Below, piece by piece: positions 16,661 to 23,970 of a stretch of 64,000 bases of DNA. Source of the DNA: Paenibacillus contaminans (GTDB lineage Bacteria > Bacillota > Bacilli > Paenibacillales > NBRC-103111). The notes under the pieces were generated by a model. That model searched no databases and was not told the DNA's origin. It saw only the letters and a list, made by a program, of their open reading frames with translations. The first letter of the stretch is position 1. Every line of letters begins with the position of its first letter. The stretch spans positions 59,100 through 123,099 of the forward strand of contig NZ_QMFB01000027.1 of NCBI RefSeq assembly GCF_003285015.1, read 5' to 3'. The position numbers were made by a program, and so were the translations under genes.

Positions 16661-17022
16661 AGTGTAGAAAACCTTATTGTTCATGAGGCTGGCCTCACTA
16701 TTTCGCAGGTAAACTGCTCGTTCTCGCCCCTTAGTGAGGCAAACGAAACTATCAATTTCGTTTGCCTCACTAATAATTGCGTTTGCCTCATTAACTCGTC
16801 CGAACACGGGTTTTCGGCTAGAAATAGTAAGGCTTGCCTCACGAATAGTTGCCTTTTCCTCATTATGCCTCTAGAACACGGGGGGTTCGGCGAGAGATAG
16901 TGAGACTTGCCTTACAAATAGTTGCCTTTTCCTCGTTATGCCTCCAGAACACAGATTTTCGGCGAGAGATAGTGAGACTTGCCTTACAAGTAGTAGCCAT
17001 TACCTAACTAGTTTTCTAGGAC
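16661..17022. repeat. Dispersed repeat family B, copy 1, with 72-bp tandem subunits
   Basis: The first 200 bp match 55264-55476, starting with the shared AGTGTAGAAAACCT. From 16802 a unit of about 72 bp beginning GAACAC is repeated three times (16802, 16874, 16947). It contains the phrase TTAGTGAGGCAAACGAAA in inverted copies. Confidence 0.75.
16731..16773. repeat. Perfect 18-bp inverted repeat inside family B
   Basis: TTAGTGAGGCAAACGAAA and its exact complement enclose the 7-base loop CTATCAA. The same loop with a partly changed stem is present in copy 2 near 55333-55377. There is no T-run after either side, so it is not a typical terminator. Confidence 0.8.
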
Positions 17023-17323
17023 ACAACTCATCTGCGACATGGAGGTTGCATCTAAAGCTCTGAAGGACAGGCGGCGACTATCTGTTGCACGATCAAACGC
17101 CCTACATCCCTTATAAAATCTATAGTAGAAGAGTTAAAATGCTACTAACCTCCATAGCTATATGAACTTTTTCCCGATTCGGTTCATTTCGCCTTTCCAC
17201 CGAATTCCGATTGAAACAGTATGGATTATAGTTCATGTCTATGATACCGATTGGATTTTCAAACGTCAACTACTTTTGGAAAGTAATTACATTATTAAGT
17301 ATTTTACAAGACGGCGAACAAGC
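17023..17323. other. AT-rich intergenic region, no gene recognised
   Basis: This segment lies between the repeat block and the purD terminator. No open frame with a ribosome binding site, no tRNA and no known regulatory RNA is visible. Confidence 0.5.
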
Positions 17324-17390
17324 AAAAAAACACCCCGTATAAGAAACGGCTGCAAGCGAATGCCCGCTCCGATTTTATACAGGGTGCCCT
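17324..17390 (-). terminator. Terminator at the end of the purine operon
   Basis: CACCCCGTATAA pairs with TTATACAGGGTG (one mismatch) around a 32-base loop. On the minus strand it is followed by TTTTTTT. It lies downstream of purD. Confidence 0.8.
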
Positions 17391-17451
17391 TTTTCTTTTA
17401 GTATGTGAAACATTATCTATTGCTATATTCTCAAAAAAACGATCGCTCCGG

Positions 17452-18705
17452 CTACACCAGCGCTTTGTTCGCGATATCCGTCCGGTTGTGCTTGCCTTCG
17501 AATTGAATGACATCCGCGCCGGCGTAAGCTTGCGCGCGAGCCTCGGCAATGCCGCTGCCAAGTCCGACAACGCCAAGCACGCGCCCGCCGTTCGTTACGA
17601 TTTGGCCGTCTTTGGCCGATGTGCCCGCATGGAACACGATCGCGTCCTTCACGTCGCGCAGGCCGTCGATCTGCAAACCTTTCGGATAGTTACCCGGATA
17701 ACCCGGCGAAGCGAGCACTACGCATACAGCCGCTTGGTCGCTCCATTGGATGTCCATTTCTTCAAGCCGTCCATTGATTGTGGCCAGGAAAATGTCCAGC
17801 AAATCCGTTTCCAGCCGCGGCAAAATAACCTGCGTCTCCGGATCGCCGAAGCGCGCGTTGAACTCGATCGTTTTCGGCCCTTGCGCCGTCAGCATCAAGC
17901 CTGCGTACAATACGCCGCGGAACGGGCGCCCTTCCTTGACCATCGCCTCCGCCGTCGGCTTCACGATCGTACGGATCGCTTCGTCGACGATCGATTGCGG
18001 AATGTGAGGTACCGGTGAATACGTGCCCATACCGCCCGTATTCGGGCCTTTATCGTTGTCGAACACCGGCTTATGATCCTGCGAAGGAACCATCGGACGT
18101 ACGACATTGCCGTCTACGAACGACAGCAGCGACATTTCCTGCCCCTGCAAAAACTCTTCGACCACGACATTCGATTCGCCGAAGATTTTATCGAGCATGA
18201 TATCCTTCAGCGCTTTCTCCGCTTCCTCCAGCGTCTGCGCTACGACGACGCCTTTGCCCGCTGCCAGTCCGTCAGCCTTGATTACGATAGGCGCGCCCAT
18301 TTGGCGCACATAAGCAAGCGCATCCTCGTAACGCTCGAAAGACTCGTAAGCGGCCGTAGGGATGCCGTATTTTTTCATCAGGTTTTTCGTGAACACCTTG
18401 CTGCCTTCGATAATCGCCGCATTGCTGCGCGGGCCGTATACCGGAATTTGCTTCGCTTCAAGGAAATCGACGATTCCGTCCGCCAATGGATCCTCAGGAC
18501 CGACGACGACGAGATCGATGCTGTTATCGCAAGCGAACTGGCTGATTTCCTCGAACTGGTTTTCCTGAATCGGCACGCATTCGGCTAGCTCGGCGATACC
18601 GCCGTTACCTGGCGCACAGTAAATTTTTTCAGCCTTAGGGCTCTTCGAAAGCGCCCAAATGATTGCATGCTCGCGGCCGCCCCGGCCGATGACCAAAATA
18701 CGCAA
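17452..18705 (-). CDS. purD: Phosphoribosylamine-glycine ligase (GAR synthetase)
   Basis: A 417-residue ATP-grasp enzyme for step two of purine synthesis, joining glycine to phosphoribosylamine. It begins LVIGRGGREHAI and has VVGPEDPLADGIVDFL, VIKADGLAAGKGVVVA, FARFGDPETQ-like NARFGDPETQVILPRL and ASPGYPGNYPKG. The length is normal. The start is TTG 18705 behind GAGGAGG, about nine bases upstream. It is the last gene of the operon, 13 bp after the IMP cyclohydrolase gene, and is followed by the terminator at 17324-17390. Confidence 0.95.
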   Translation of the reverse strand: MRILVIGRGGREHAIIWALSKSPKAEKIYCAPGNGGIAELAECVPIQENQFEEISQFACDNSIDLVVVGPEDPLADGIVDFLEAKQIPVYGPRSNAAIIEGSKVFTKNLMKKYGIPTAAYESFERYEDALAYVRQMGAPIVIKADGLAAGKGVVVAQTLEEAEKALKDIMLDKIFGESNVVVEEFLQGQEMSLLSFVDGNVVRPMVPSQDHKPVFDNDKGPNTGGMGTYSPVPHIPQSIVDEAIRTIVKPTAEAMVKEGRPFRGVLYAGLMLTAQGPKTIEFNARFGDPETQVILPRLETDLLDIFLATINGRLEEMDIQWSDQAAVCVVLASPGYPGNYPKGLQIDGLRDVKDAIVFHAGTSAKDGQIVTNGGRVLGVVGLGSGIAEARAQAYAGADVIQFEGKHNRTDIANKALV

Positions 18706-18718
18706 GTGAGAGTCCTCC

Positions 18719-19456
18719 TCAGTCCTTGTTGATGATTTTCATTTCCGTTTGGCCGTTGTCGCGGCGGATCGTTTTGACAAGGAGGGATACTTTGTTCTCC
18801 CCGTCAAGCAGGTCCCAGTAGAAACGCGCGGTCGCTTCGATGTCATCCTGCAAAGGCACCAGCGCAGGCTCTCCGTTAAAAGACGGAAGCGGGTTGCCGT
18901 CTCCCGCATACGTGTGGATTAAATGGCCGTAACCGGCAATCGGCTGCTCGTAGTGATAGTAATAACGCTGCGTTTGCGCCTCATCGTTCGAGTTCGATTT
19001 GAGAATCGACAGCTTGTACGCGTTGTTCTCGTCCTTCAAATCGACCAGTCCGGAAATCCGCGGCGTGAAGTTCGGCGCATCCGGCTCGTACGTGCGGGTC
19101 GCGAGCGCTTGCTCGAACGTGCCGCCGTTTTGGAGCGCTTCGTAGATCGTATCCGTTTGGTCGCCATTAGTTACGATGTGCGCCTGTCCTTCGTAACGGA
19201 CCGGATAGTAGATGATGAGCGACGGATCGGTCAGCTTAGCCGGATCGCGCGCTTCCGTGCGGAGAAAACCGTTCTCTTCCGCGACAAATACACGGTTCCT
19301 GCTGTTCTCGCTGCGCCCCATGATCCAATAAACCTGCATAAGCCGCGTACCGTCCGGCGTGAGGCCGATGACGATCCCGCGTCCGGGATAAACGTTTTGC
19401 TTCAAGGCTGCGATGTTGCCGTCGGCAATCTCGCTCCATTTCGTAGTCGTTGTCAC
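18719..19456 (-). CDS. purO: PurO-type IMP cyclohydrolase
   Basis: A 245-residue protein of the IMP cyclohydrolase family first known from archaeal PurO, which closes the FAICAR ring to IMP. Motifs are NVYPGRGIVIGLTPDG, YWIMGRSENSRNRVF, FTPRISGLVDL and a late QDDIEATARFYWDLL. It is unrelated in sequence to the N-terminal domain of bacterial PurH. The start GTG 19456 is about nine bases after AAAGGAAG; an upstream frame to 19489 is open. It sits between the stand-alone AICAR formyltransferase gene and purD, exactly where purH lies in Bacillus. Together the two genes would replace PurH. Family assignment is strong; the activity is inferred. Confidence 0.85.
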   Translation of the reverse strand: MTTTTKWSEIADGNIAALKQNVYPGRGIVIGLTPDGTRLMQVYWIMGRSENSRNRVFVAEENGFLRTEARDPAKLTDPSLIIYYPVRYEGQAHIVTNGDQTDTIYEALQNGGTFEQALATRTYEPDAPNFTPRISGLVDLKDENNAYKLSILKSNSNDEAQTQRYYYHYEQPIAGYGHLIHTYAGDGNPLPSFNGEPALVPLQDDIEATARFYWDLLDGENKVSLLVKTIRRDNGQTEMKIINKD

Positions 19457-19656
19457 GTTCGCAATCTTCCTTTCGTTTCGTACTATCATTCAAAAATAAC
19501 GGGAATGGTACAGGCTGTTTAGAAACGCCGATTTTCCTAACTATCGATTCCGAAAACCCAGTGTTATGCGGGTTTCCCGAAGATCATTTAGTTATAAAAA
19601 GCAGGTTCTAAGCAGCCTGGGTTTTACAGTTAGCGAACAATAAGCCCGCTAAATAA

Positions 19657-20835
19657 TTAGTGGTGGAACAACCGAACGCCGGAGTAGACCATTACCATGT
19701 TGTAATCGTCGGCCGCTTGCACGACTTCCTCGTCGCGCATCGAGCTGCCTGCTTGTACGACGTATTTGACGCCGCTGCGGCTTGCGCGGTCGAGGTTGTC
19801 GCGGAACGGCAGGAATGCGTCGGAGCCGTACGATACGCCCTGCAAACCACTCAGCCATTCGCGCTTCTCCTCTTTCGTCAGACGGCGGGGAACTTCCTCG
19901 AAGCATTGCTCCCATGCCGCTTGCTCGAAAGGCGTCACGTCCTCTTCCAGCCACAGGTCGATCGCGTTGTTTTGCTCGGCGCGCGAGATGCCTTGACGGA
20001 ACTTCATGCCAAGCGCCATCGGATGCTGACGCAGGAACCAGCGGTCCGCTTTATCTCCCGCCAGCCGCGTACAGTGAATACGGGACTGTTGGCCGGCTCC
20101 GATCCCGATCGTTTGACCGTCAAGCGCATAACAGATCGAGTTGGATTGCGTATATTTAAGCGTGATGAGCGCCACGAGCAGGTCGCGTTTGGCATCATCC
20201 GTCAGATCTTTGTTCTTCGTCGCGATTCTTTCGAACGAAGCTTCCGTAATAACCGCGTCGTTGCGCTGCTGCTCCAGCTTCAAGCCGAACAACAGACGCA
20301 TTTCCTGCGGGTCCGCCACGTAATCCGGATCGATTTGAAGAACCAGATATTTTCCGCCTTTTTTCGCTTTCAAAATCTCCAGCGCCTCATCGGTATAACC
20401 GGGTGCCACGACAAGGTCGGATACTTCGCGCTTCAGCAAGTTTGCCGTCGAAGCGTCTACCGTATCGCTAAGCGCCGCAGCGTCGCCGAACGAAGACATC
20501 CGGTCCGCTCCGCGAGCGCGGGCATAAGCGGTTGCCAGCGGCGACAGCTCAAGCCCTTCGACGAAATAAGCTTTCTTCAGCGTATCGCTAAGCGGCGCGT
20601 AAACCGCTGCGCCTGCCGGGCTGACGTGTTTGAACGATGCTGCAGCCGGAAGTCCGGTCGCATTGCGCAGCTCGCGTACGAGCTGGAACGCGTTAAGCGC
20701 GTCGAGCAAATTGATATAACCCGGATCACCGTTAACAACCTTGATCGGAAGCGGCTTCCCGCCATTCGACAGCTTCGCATCCTTCTGATGCGGATTCATC
20801 CCGTAACGAAGCGAAAGTTCATAAATGTCGCTCAT
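19657..20835 (-). CDS. Stand-alone AICAR formyltransferase (PurH C-terminal-type domain only)
   Basis: A 392-residue protein resembling the transformylase half of PurH, which moves a formyl group from 10-formyl-tetrahydrofolate to AICAR. It begins directly with LSLRYGMNPHQKDAKL, so the N-terminal IMP cyclohydrolase (MGS-like) domain is missing. The substrate loop AAASFKHVSPAGAAVYAPL carries the Lys-His pair; YTQSNSICYALDGQTIGIGAGQQSR and KYVVQAGSSMRDEEVV are typical. The form looks like the short clostridial-type enzyme. ATG 20835 follows GGGGG; an upstream TTG is in frame. A 590-bp repeat-containing gap precedes it and 200 bp separate it from purO. Confidence 0.9.
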   Translation of the reverse strand: MSDIYELSLRYGMNPHQKDAKLSNGGKPLPIKVVNGDPGYINLLDALNAFQLVRELRNATGLPAAASFKHVSPAGAAVYAPLSDTLKKAYFVEGLELSPLATAYARARGADRMSSFGDAAALSDTVDASTANLLKREVSDLVVAPGYTDEALEILKAKKGGKYLVLQIDPDYVADPQEMRLLFGLKLEQQRNDAVITEASFERIATKNKDLTDDAKRDLLVALITLKYTQSNSICYALDGQTIGIGAGQQSRIHCTRLAGDKADRWFLRQHPMALGMKFRQGISRAEQNNAIDLWLEEDVTPFEQAAWEQCFEEVPRRLTKEEKREWLSGLQGVSYGSDAFLPFRDNLDRASRSGVKYVVQAGSSMRDEEVVQAADDYNMVMVYSGVRLFHH

Positions 20836-20898
20836 GTGTACCCCCAAAATTAATAAATTCCCCGAGGAATTTTCCTCTTTAAAGCAATTTTCAAACCT

Positions 20899-21011
20899 TA
20901 AACCTTTTCAATTCCCCACCTAAAAGCGTTCCGATTCCCACCTAAAACCTTTTCGATCCCCACCTAAAGCGTTCCGATTCCCACCTAAAACCTTTTCGAT
21001 CCCCACCTAAA
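20899..21011. repeat. Tandem repeat between purN and the AICAR formyltransferase gene
   Basis: On the plus strand two alternating phrases, GCGTTCCGATTCCCACCTAAA and CCTTTTCGATCCCCACCTAAA, recur, giving a period of about 41 bp and roughly 2.5 periods. It begins with a diverged version of the second phrase. Confidence 0.8.
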
Positions 21012-21033
21012 TCCTCCCCTTCCAAGGGGAGGA
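21012..21033. repeat. Perfect GC-rich hairpin next to the tandem repeat
   Basis: TCCTCCCCTT and AAGGGGAGGA pair perfectly around two bases. No T-run follows in either direction, so it is more likely a transcript-stability or processing element than a terminator. Confidence 0.6.
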
Positions 21034-21403
21034 CCCCCAGGCGTTTCACCCCGGGACCCCGAAACTCTGCGCACTAACTACGGGGCCGTCTTCGATGATA
21101 ATATTGTTACAAACTCGCTTACGTCCCCTCGAGATCGCCTATAGCGCGATCTCTCTTGTACCGGACACGCTCACGATTCCGTTCTCCCTACACTTTTGCC
21201 TGCTGGAGGGAACCACTACTTCAGTCCGCAACGCCCCAGCCCCGCTAAGAACCGCGTCACGACTACCGTCATGAAGCTCCCTTTCACCCAAAAACCATAC
21301 CCAAAACCTCAAACCCCAAGATCTCAAACCAAGATCTCAACCAGGATCTCAAGACCTACTCCTGACCTTCCAGGCGACGTTTAAGTAACTTTAAGCTTAA
21401 GCA

Positions 21404-21427
21404 AGTTAACGGCTTATGCCGTTAACT
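21404..21427 (-). other. Hairpin after the purN stop codon
   Basis: AGTTAACGGC and GCCGTTAACT form a perfect 10-bp stem around four bases, just downstream of purN on the transcribed strand. The following sequence is AT-rich but has no proper T-run. It may partly stop transcription or protect the upstream message. Confidence 0.5.
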
Positions 21428-21436
21428 GCGGTCGGG

Positions 21437-22099
21437 TTAAACGCGCGCGATGTATACGCGGCGGTCTTCGAGGCGGACGCGGCCGGCGCTGATCAAGCCG
21501 ACGGTATACGGGAGCAGCTCATGCTCGACCGCATGGATCGCCGTCTCAAGCGTTTCGAGCGTGTCTTCCTCGCGCACCTCGACCGGGCGCTGGGTAATGA
21601 TCGGACCGCTGTCAAGACCGCCGTCCACGTAATGAACCGTTACGCCTGTCGTTTTGACGCCATGCTCCCACGCCTGCTCGATTGCCCGTACGCCCGGAAA
21701 CGACGGAAGCAGCGAAGGATGAATGTTGATCATCCGCCCGTAATACGGGTTGACGATCGTTTCCGTCAAAATACGCATATAACCCGCCAATACGATCAAG
21801 TCGATGCCGCGGCGGTCCAGCTCTCGGACGATTTCCGTTTCATACGCCTCACGCGATGCGTATTCTTTAGGCCGGAAGGCAAAAACATCAATGCCCGCTT
21901 TTTGCGCGCGCTGGATTACCGCCGCTTGCGGCCGGTCGCAGACGAGCAGCTCGATCGTCACGTTTAGCTTGCCCGCGGCAACCGCATCGACAAGCGCTTG
22001 AAAATTGCTCCCGTTACCGGAAGCGAACACGGCGATGCGGAACGAATCTGCGACCCGCTCCGTATTCACCGCTTCTTGCTTTCCTTCTTCAGCCCTCAT
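21437..22099 (-). CDS. purN: Phosphoribosylglycinamide formyltransferase
   Basis: A 220-residue enzyme for the third step of purine synthesis, formylating GAR with 10-formyl-tetrahydrofolate. It shows AVFASGNGSNFQALVDA, VLAGYMRILT, the catalytic region INIHPSLLPSFPG with Asn-His, and VDGGLDSGPII with the catalytic Asp. The first 18 residues before FRIAVFASG are a short non-conserved extension. ATG 22099 overlaps the purM stop by one base (TGATG); a GTG three bases upstream is also possible. Translational coupling to purM is likely. Confidence 0.95.
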   Translation of the reverse strand: MRAEEGKQEAVNTERVADSFRIAVFASGNGSNFQALVDAVAAGKLNVTIELLVCDRPQAAVIQRAQKAGIDVFAFRPKEYASREAYETEIVRELDRRGIDLIVLAGYMRILTETIVNPYYGRMINIHPSLLPSFPGVRAIEQAWEHGVKTTGVTVHYVDGGLDSGPIITQRPVEVREEDTLETLETAIHAVEHELLPYTVGLISAGRVRLEDRRVYIARV

Positions 22100-23139
22100 C
22101 ACACTTCTGCTCCGTTAAACGTAACGATGCTCTCGCCGGGCGTAATCGTTCCGATGCGATATACGCTCTCGCCAAGACCATTCAAAATAGCTTCCGCTTC
22201 GCTGGCTTGCTCCGCCGAAACGACGATCACCATGCCGATGCCCATGTTAAAGGTGCGGAACATATCGTTGTTGCTGATTGCGCCGTCACGCTGCATCAAC
22301 TGGAAAATCGGCAAAATCGGCCACGAGCCGTACTCGATATGCGCGTTTACATTTTCCGGAAGGACACGCGGGATGTTTTCCAAAAACCCTCCGCCGGTAA
22401 TATGCGCCATTCCTTTTACCTGCACCTTCTCAAGCAGCGCAAGCACCTGTTTCACATAAATGCGCGTCGGTGTAAGCAGCACGTCGCCGAGCTTGCCGCC
22501 CAGTTCGTCGATCGTTTGGTCCAGTTGGTACCCTTTGTCTTCCAGCAAAAGCTTGCGCACGAGCGAAAAACCATTGCTGTGAACGCCGCTCGAAGCGAGC
22601 CCGAGTACAACGTCGCCGGCTTGAATCGAAGAGCCGTCGATAATTTTCTTTTTGTCCGCAATGCCGACCGTGAATCCGGCGATATCGTATTCGCCATCCG
22701 TGTACATGCCCGGCATTTCCGCCGTTTCGCCGCCGATCAGAGCGCAGCCCGCTTGCACGCAGCCCTCCGAAATGCCCGCTACGATCGCTTCGATTTTCTC
22801 GGGAAGTATTTTGCCCGTCGCCAGGTAGTCAAGGAAGAACAGCGGCTCCGCACCGGCCACGACTACGTCATTGACGCACATCGCTACGGCGTCGATGCCG
22901 ATCGTATCGTGCTTATCCATCGCAAAAGCAAGCTTCAGCTTCGTACCCACGCCGTCCGTTCCGGAAACGAGCACAGGCTCCTCGTATTTATCCTTGTTCA
23001 GCCCGAACAAAGCGCCGAAGCCGCCCAATTCGGTCAATACCTCGGGACGAAACGTCCGCTTCACATGCTTTTTCATCCGCTCAACCGCTTCGTTGCCGGC
23101 CGCGATGTCGACGCCTGCCTTTTTGTACGCTTCTGACAC
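22099..23139 (-). CDS. purM: Phosphoribosylformylglycinamidine cyclo-ligase (AIR synthetase)
   Basis: A 346-residue enzyme that closes FGAM to AIR using ATP. Motifs are VSGTDGVGTKLKLAF, AMCVNDVVVAGAEPLFFLDY, GGETAEMPGMY and HITGGGFLENIPRVLP. I chose GTG 23139, which gives the usual start VSEAYKKAGVDI and has GGAGGAG ten bases upstream; a GTG at 23148 is too close to the same site. The gene follows ridA after 170 bp and is coupled to purN. Confidence 0.95.
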   Translation of the reverse strand: MSEAYKKAGVDIAAGNEAVERMKKHVKRTFRPEVLTELGGFGALFGLNKDKYEEPVLVSGTDGVGTKLKLAFAMDKHDTIGIDAVAMCVNDVVVAGAEPLFFLDYLATGKILPEKIEAIVAGISEGCVQAGCALIGGETAEMPGMYTDGEYDIAGFTVGIADKKKIIDGSSIQAGDVVLGLASSGVHSNGFSLVRKLLLEDKGYQLDQTIDELGGKLGDVLLTPTRIYVKQVLALLEKVQVKGMAHITGGGFLENIPRVLPENVNAHIEYGSWPILPIFQLMQRDGAISNNDMFRTFNMGIGMVIVVSAEQASEAEAILNGLGESVYRIGTITPGESIVTFNGAEV

Positions 23140-23309
23140 CGAATCCACACTCCTCCAAATAATCGTCCACCATAAATGTACCTATTTCTTATACCGTATG
23201 CCAATCGCACACCCGTTCATCCTGTTCCTTAGAATCCCGGTCATGCCGATCCTTTAAAAGCCCCTGCAGACCGCTAACCGTCGTCCGGCTTCCAGGCCTG
23301 CCCGGCTCC

Positions 23310-23711
23310 TCACCTGCCGTCCGCAGCCTTAACGACGGCCTCGGCCTCGATTTCCACAAGCAAAGCCGGATCGATGAGCGCCTTCACTTCCACCATCGTC
23401 GCCACGGGACGCACATCTTTGAAAAACTCGCCATGCGCCCGGCCGATTTGCTCCCATTGCGAAATGTCGGTTACGTACATCCGGGTGCGGACAACGTCCG
23501 CCATCGAAGCGCCGAGTTGCTCCAGCGACTCTTTAATGATCGTTAGCGCCGCCTTCGCCTGCTCGTACGCATCGCTGCCGCCGATCACTCGGCCGTCGCG
23601 CATAGCCGTCGTTCCGGCTACCTCGACCCGATCGCCGATCCGGATCGCCCGCGAATAGCCGACCAGCGGCTCCCATGGAGAACCTGTCGATACCGTTTTG
23701 CGCTCGTTCAT
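23310..23711 (-). CDS. RidA/YjgF family protein inside the purine operon
   Basis: A 133-residue RidA-superfamily protein. Enzymes of this group deaminate reactive enamine/imine intermediates, and other members have different or unknown roles. Motifs: VGYSRAIRIGDRVEVAGTTA, QAKAALTIIKESLEQLGASMADVVRTRMYVTDI and ARPVATMVEVKAL-like VRPVATMVEVKALIDPALLVEIEA, where the conserved Arg and Glu are present. It lies between purF and purM, where Bacillus subtilis has no gene. Its start region (ribosome binding site GGGAGG plus ATG) is duplicated just upstream (see 23703-23860). Phosphoribosylamine, the PurF product, is also reactive, but a link to it is only speculation. Confidence 0.85.
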   Translation of the reverse strand: MNERKTVSTGSPWEPLVGYSRAIRIGDRVEVAGTTAMRDGRVIGGSDAYEQAKAALTIIKESLEQLGASMADVVRTRMYVTDISQWEQIGRAHGEFFKDVRPVATMVEVKALIDPALLVEIEAEAVVKAADGR

Positions 23712-23860
23712 CGTTCCAGCCTCCCGCGGTTATCTTCAGCAGTCAAGAGTCCGCCGTCAGTAATTGCCGTGCCGGTACGCACTCGTTCATCGTTCCAGCC
23801 TCCCGCAGTCATCTTCAGCAGTCAAGAGTCCGCCGTCAGTAACTGCCGCGCCGGTACGCA
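23703..23860. repeat. 79-bp tandem duplication covering the ridA start region
   Basis: Copies 23703-23781 and 23782-23860 differ at only a few positions. The downstream copy includes the ridA ribosome binding site and first codons. The upstream copy keeps the same GGGAGG and ATG (at 23790) but now opens a 15-codon frame, MNECVPARQLLTADS, that stops before ridA. Confidence 0.9.
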
Positions 23861-23970
23861 TTCCCTTTGCACGGCTCGGCTTGCCGTTACCCTTGACTCG
23901 TATGTCCCGGCAACACCCGCCTCGGACCGGTCGGATCAATTCCTCCCGATCATCAGCCAGGTCCGATCCA

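Noticed and set aside
16328..16900. 190-codon frame with Leu/Tyr/Ala runs
   Set aside because: It is created by the microsatellite and then runs into the family B repeat. There is no ribosome binding site and no protein-like composition.
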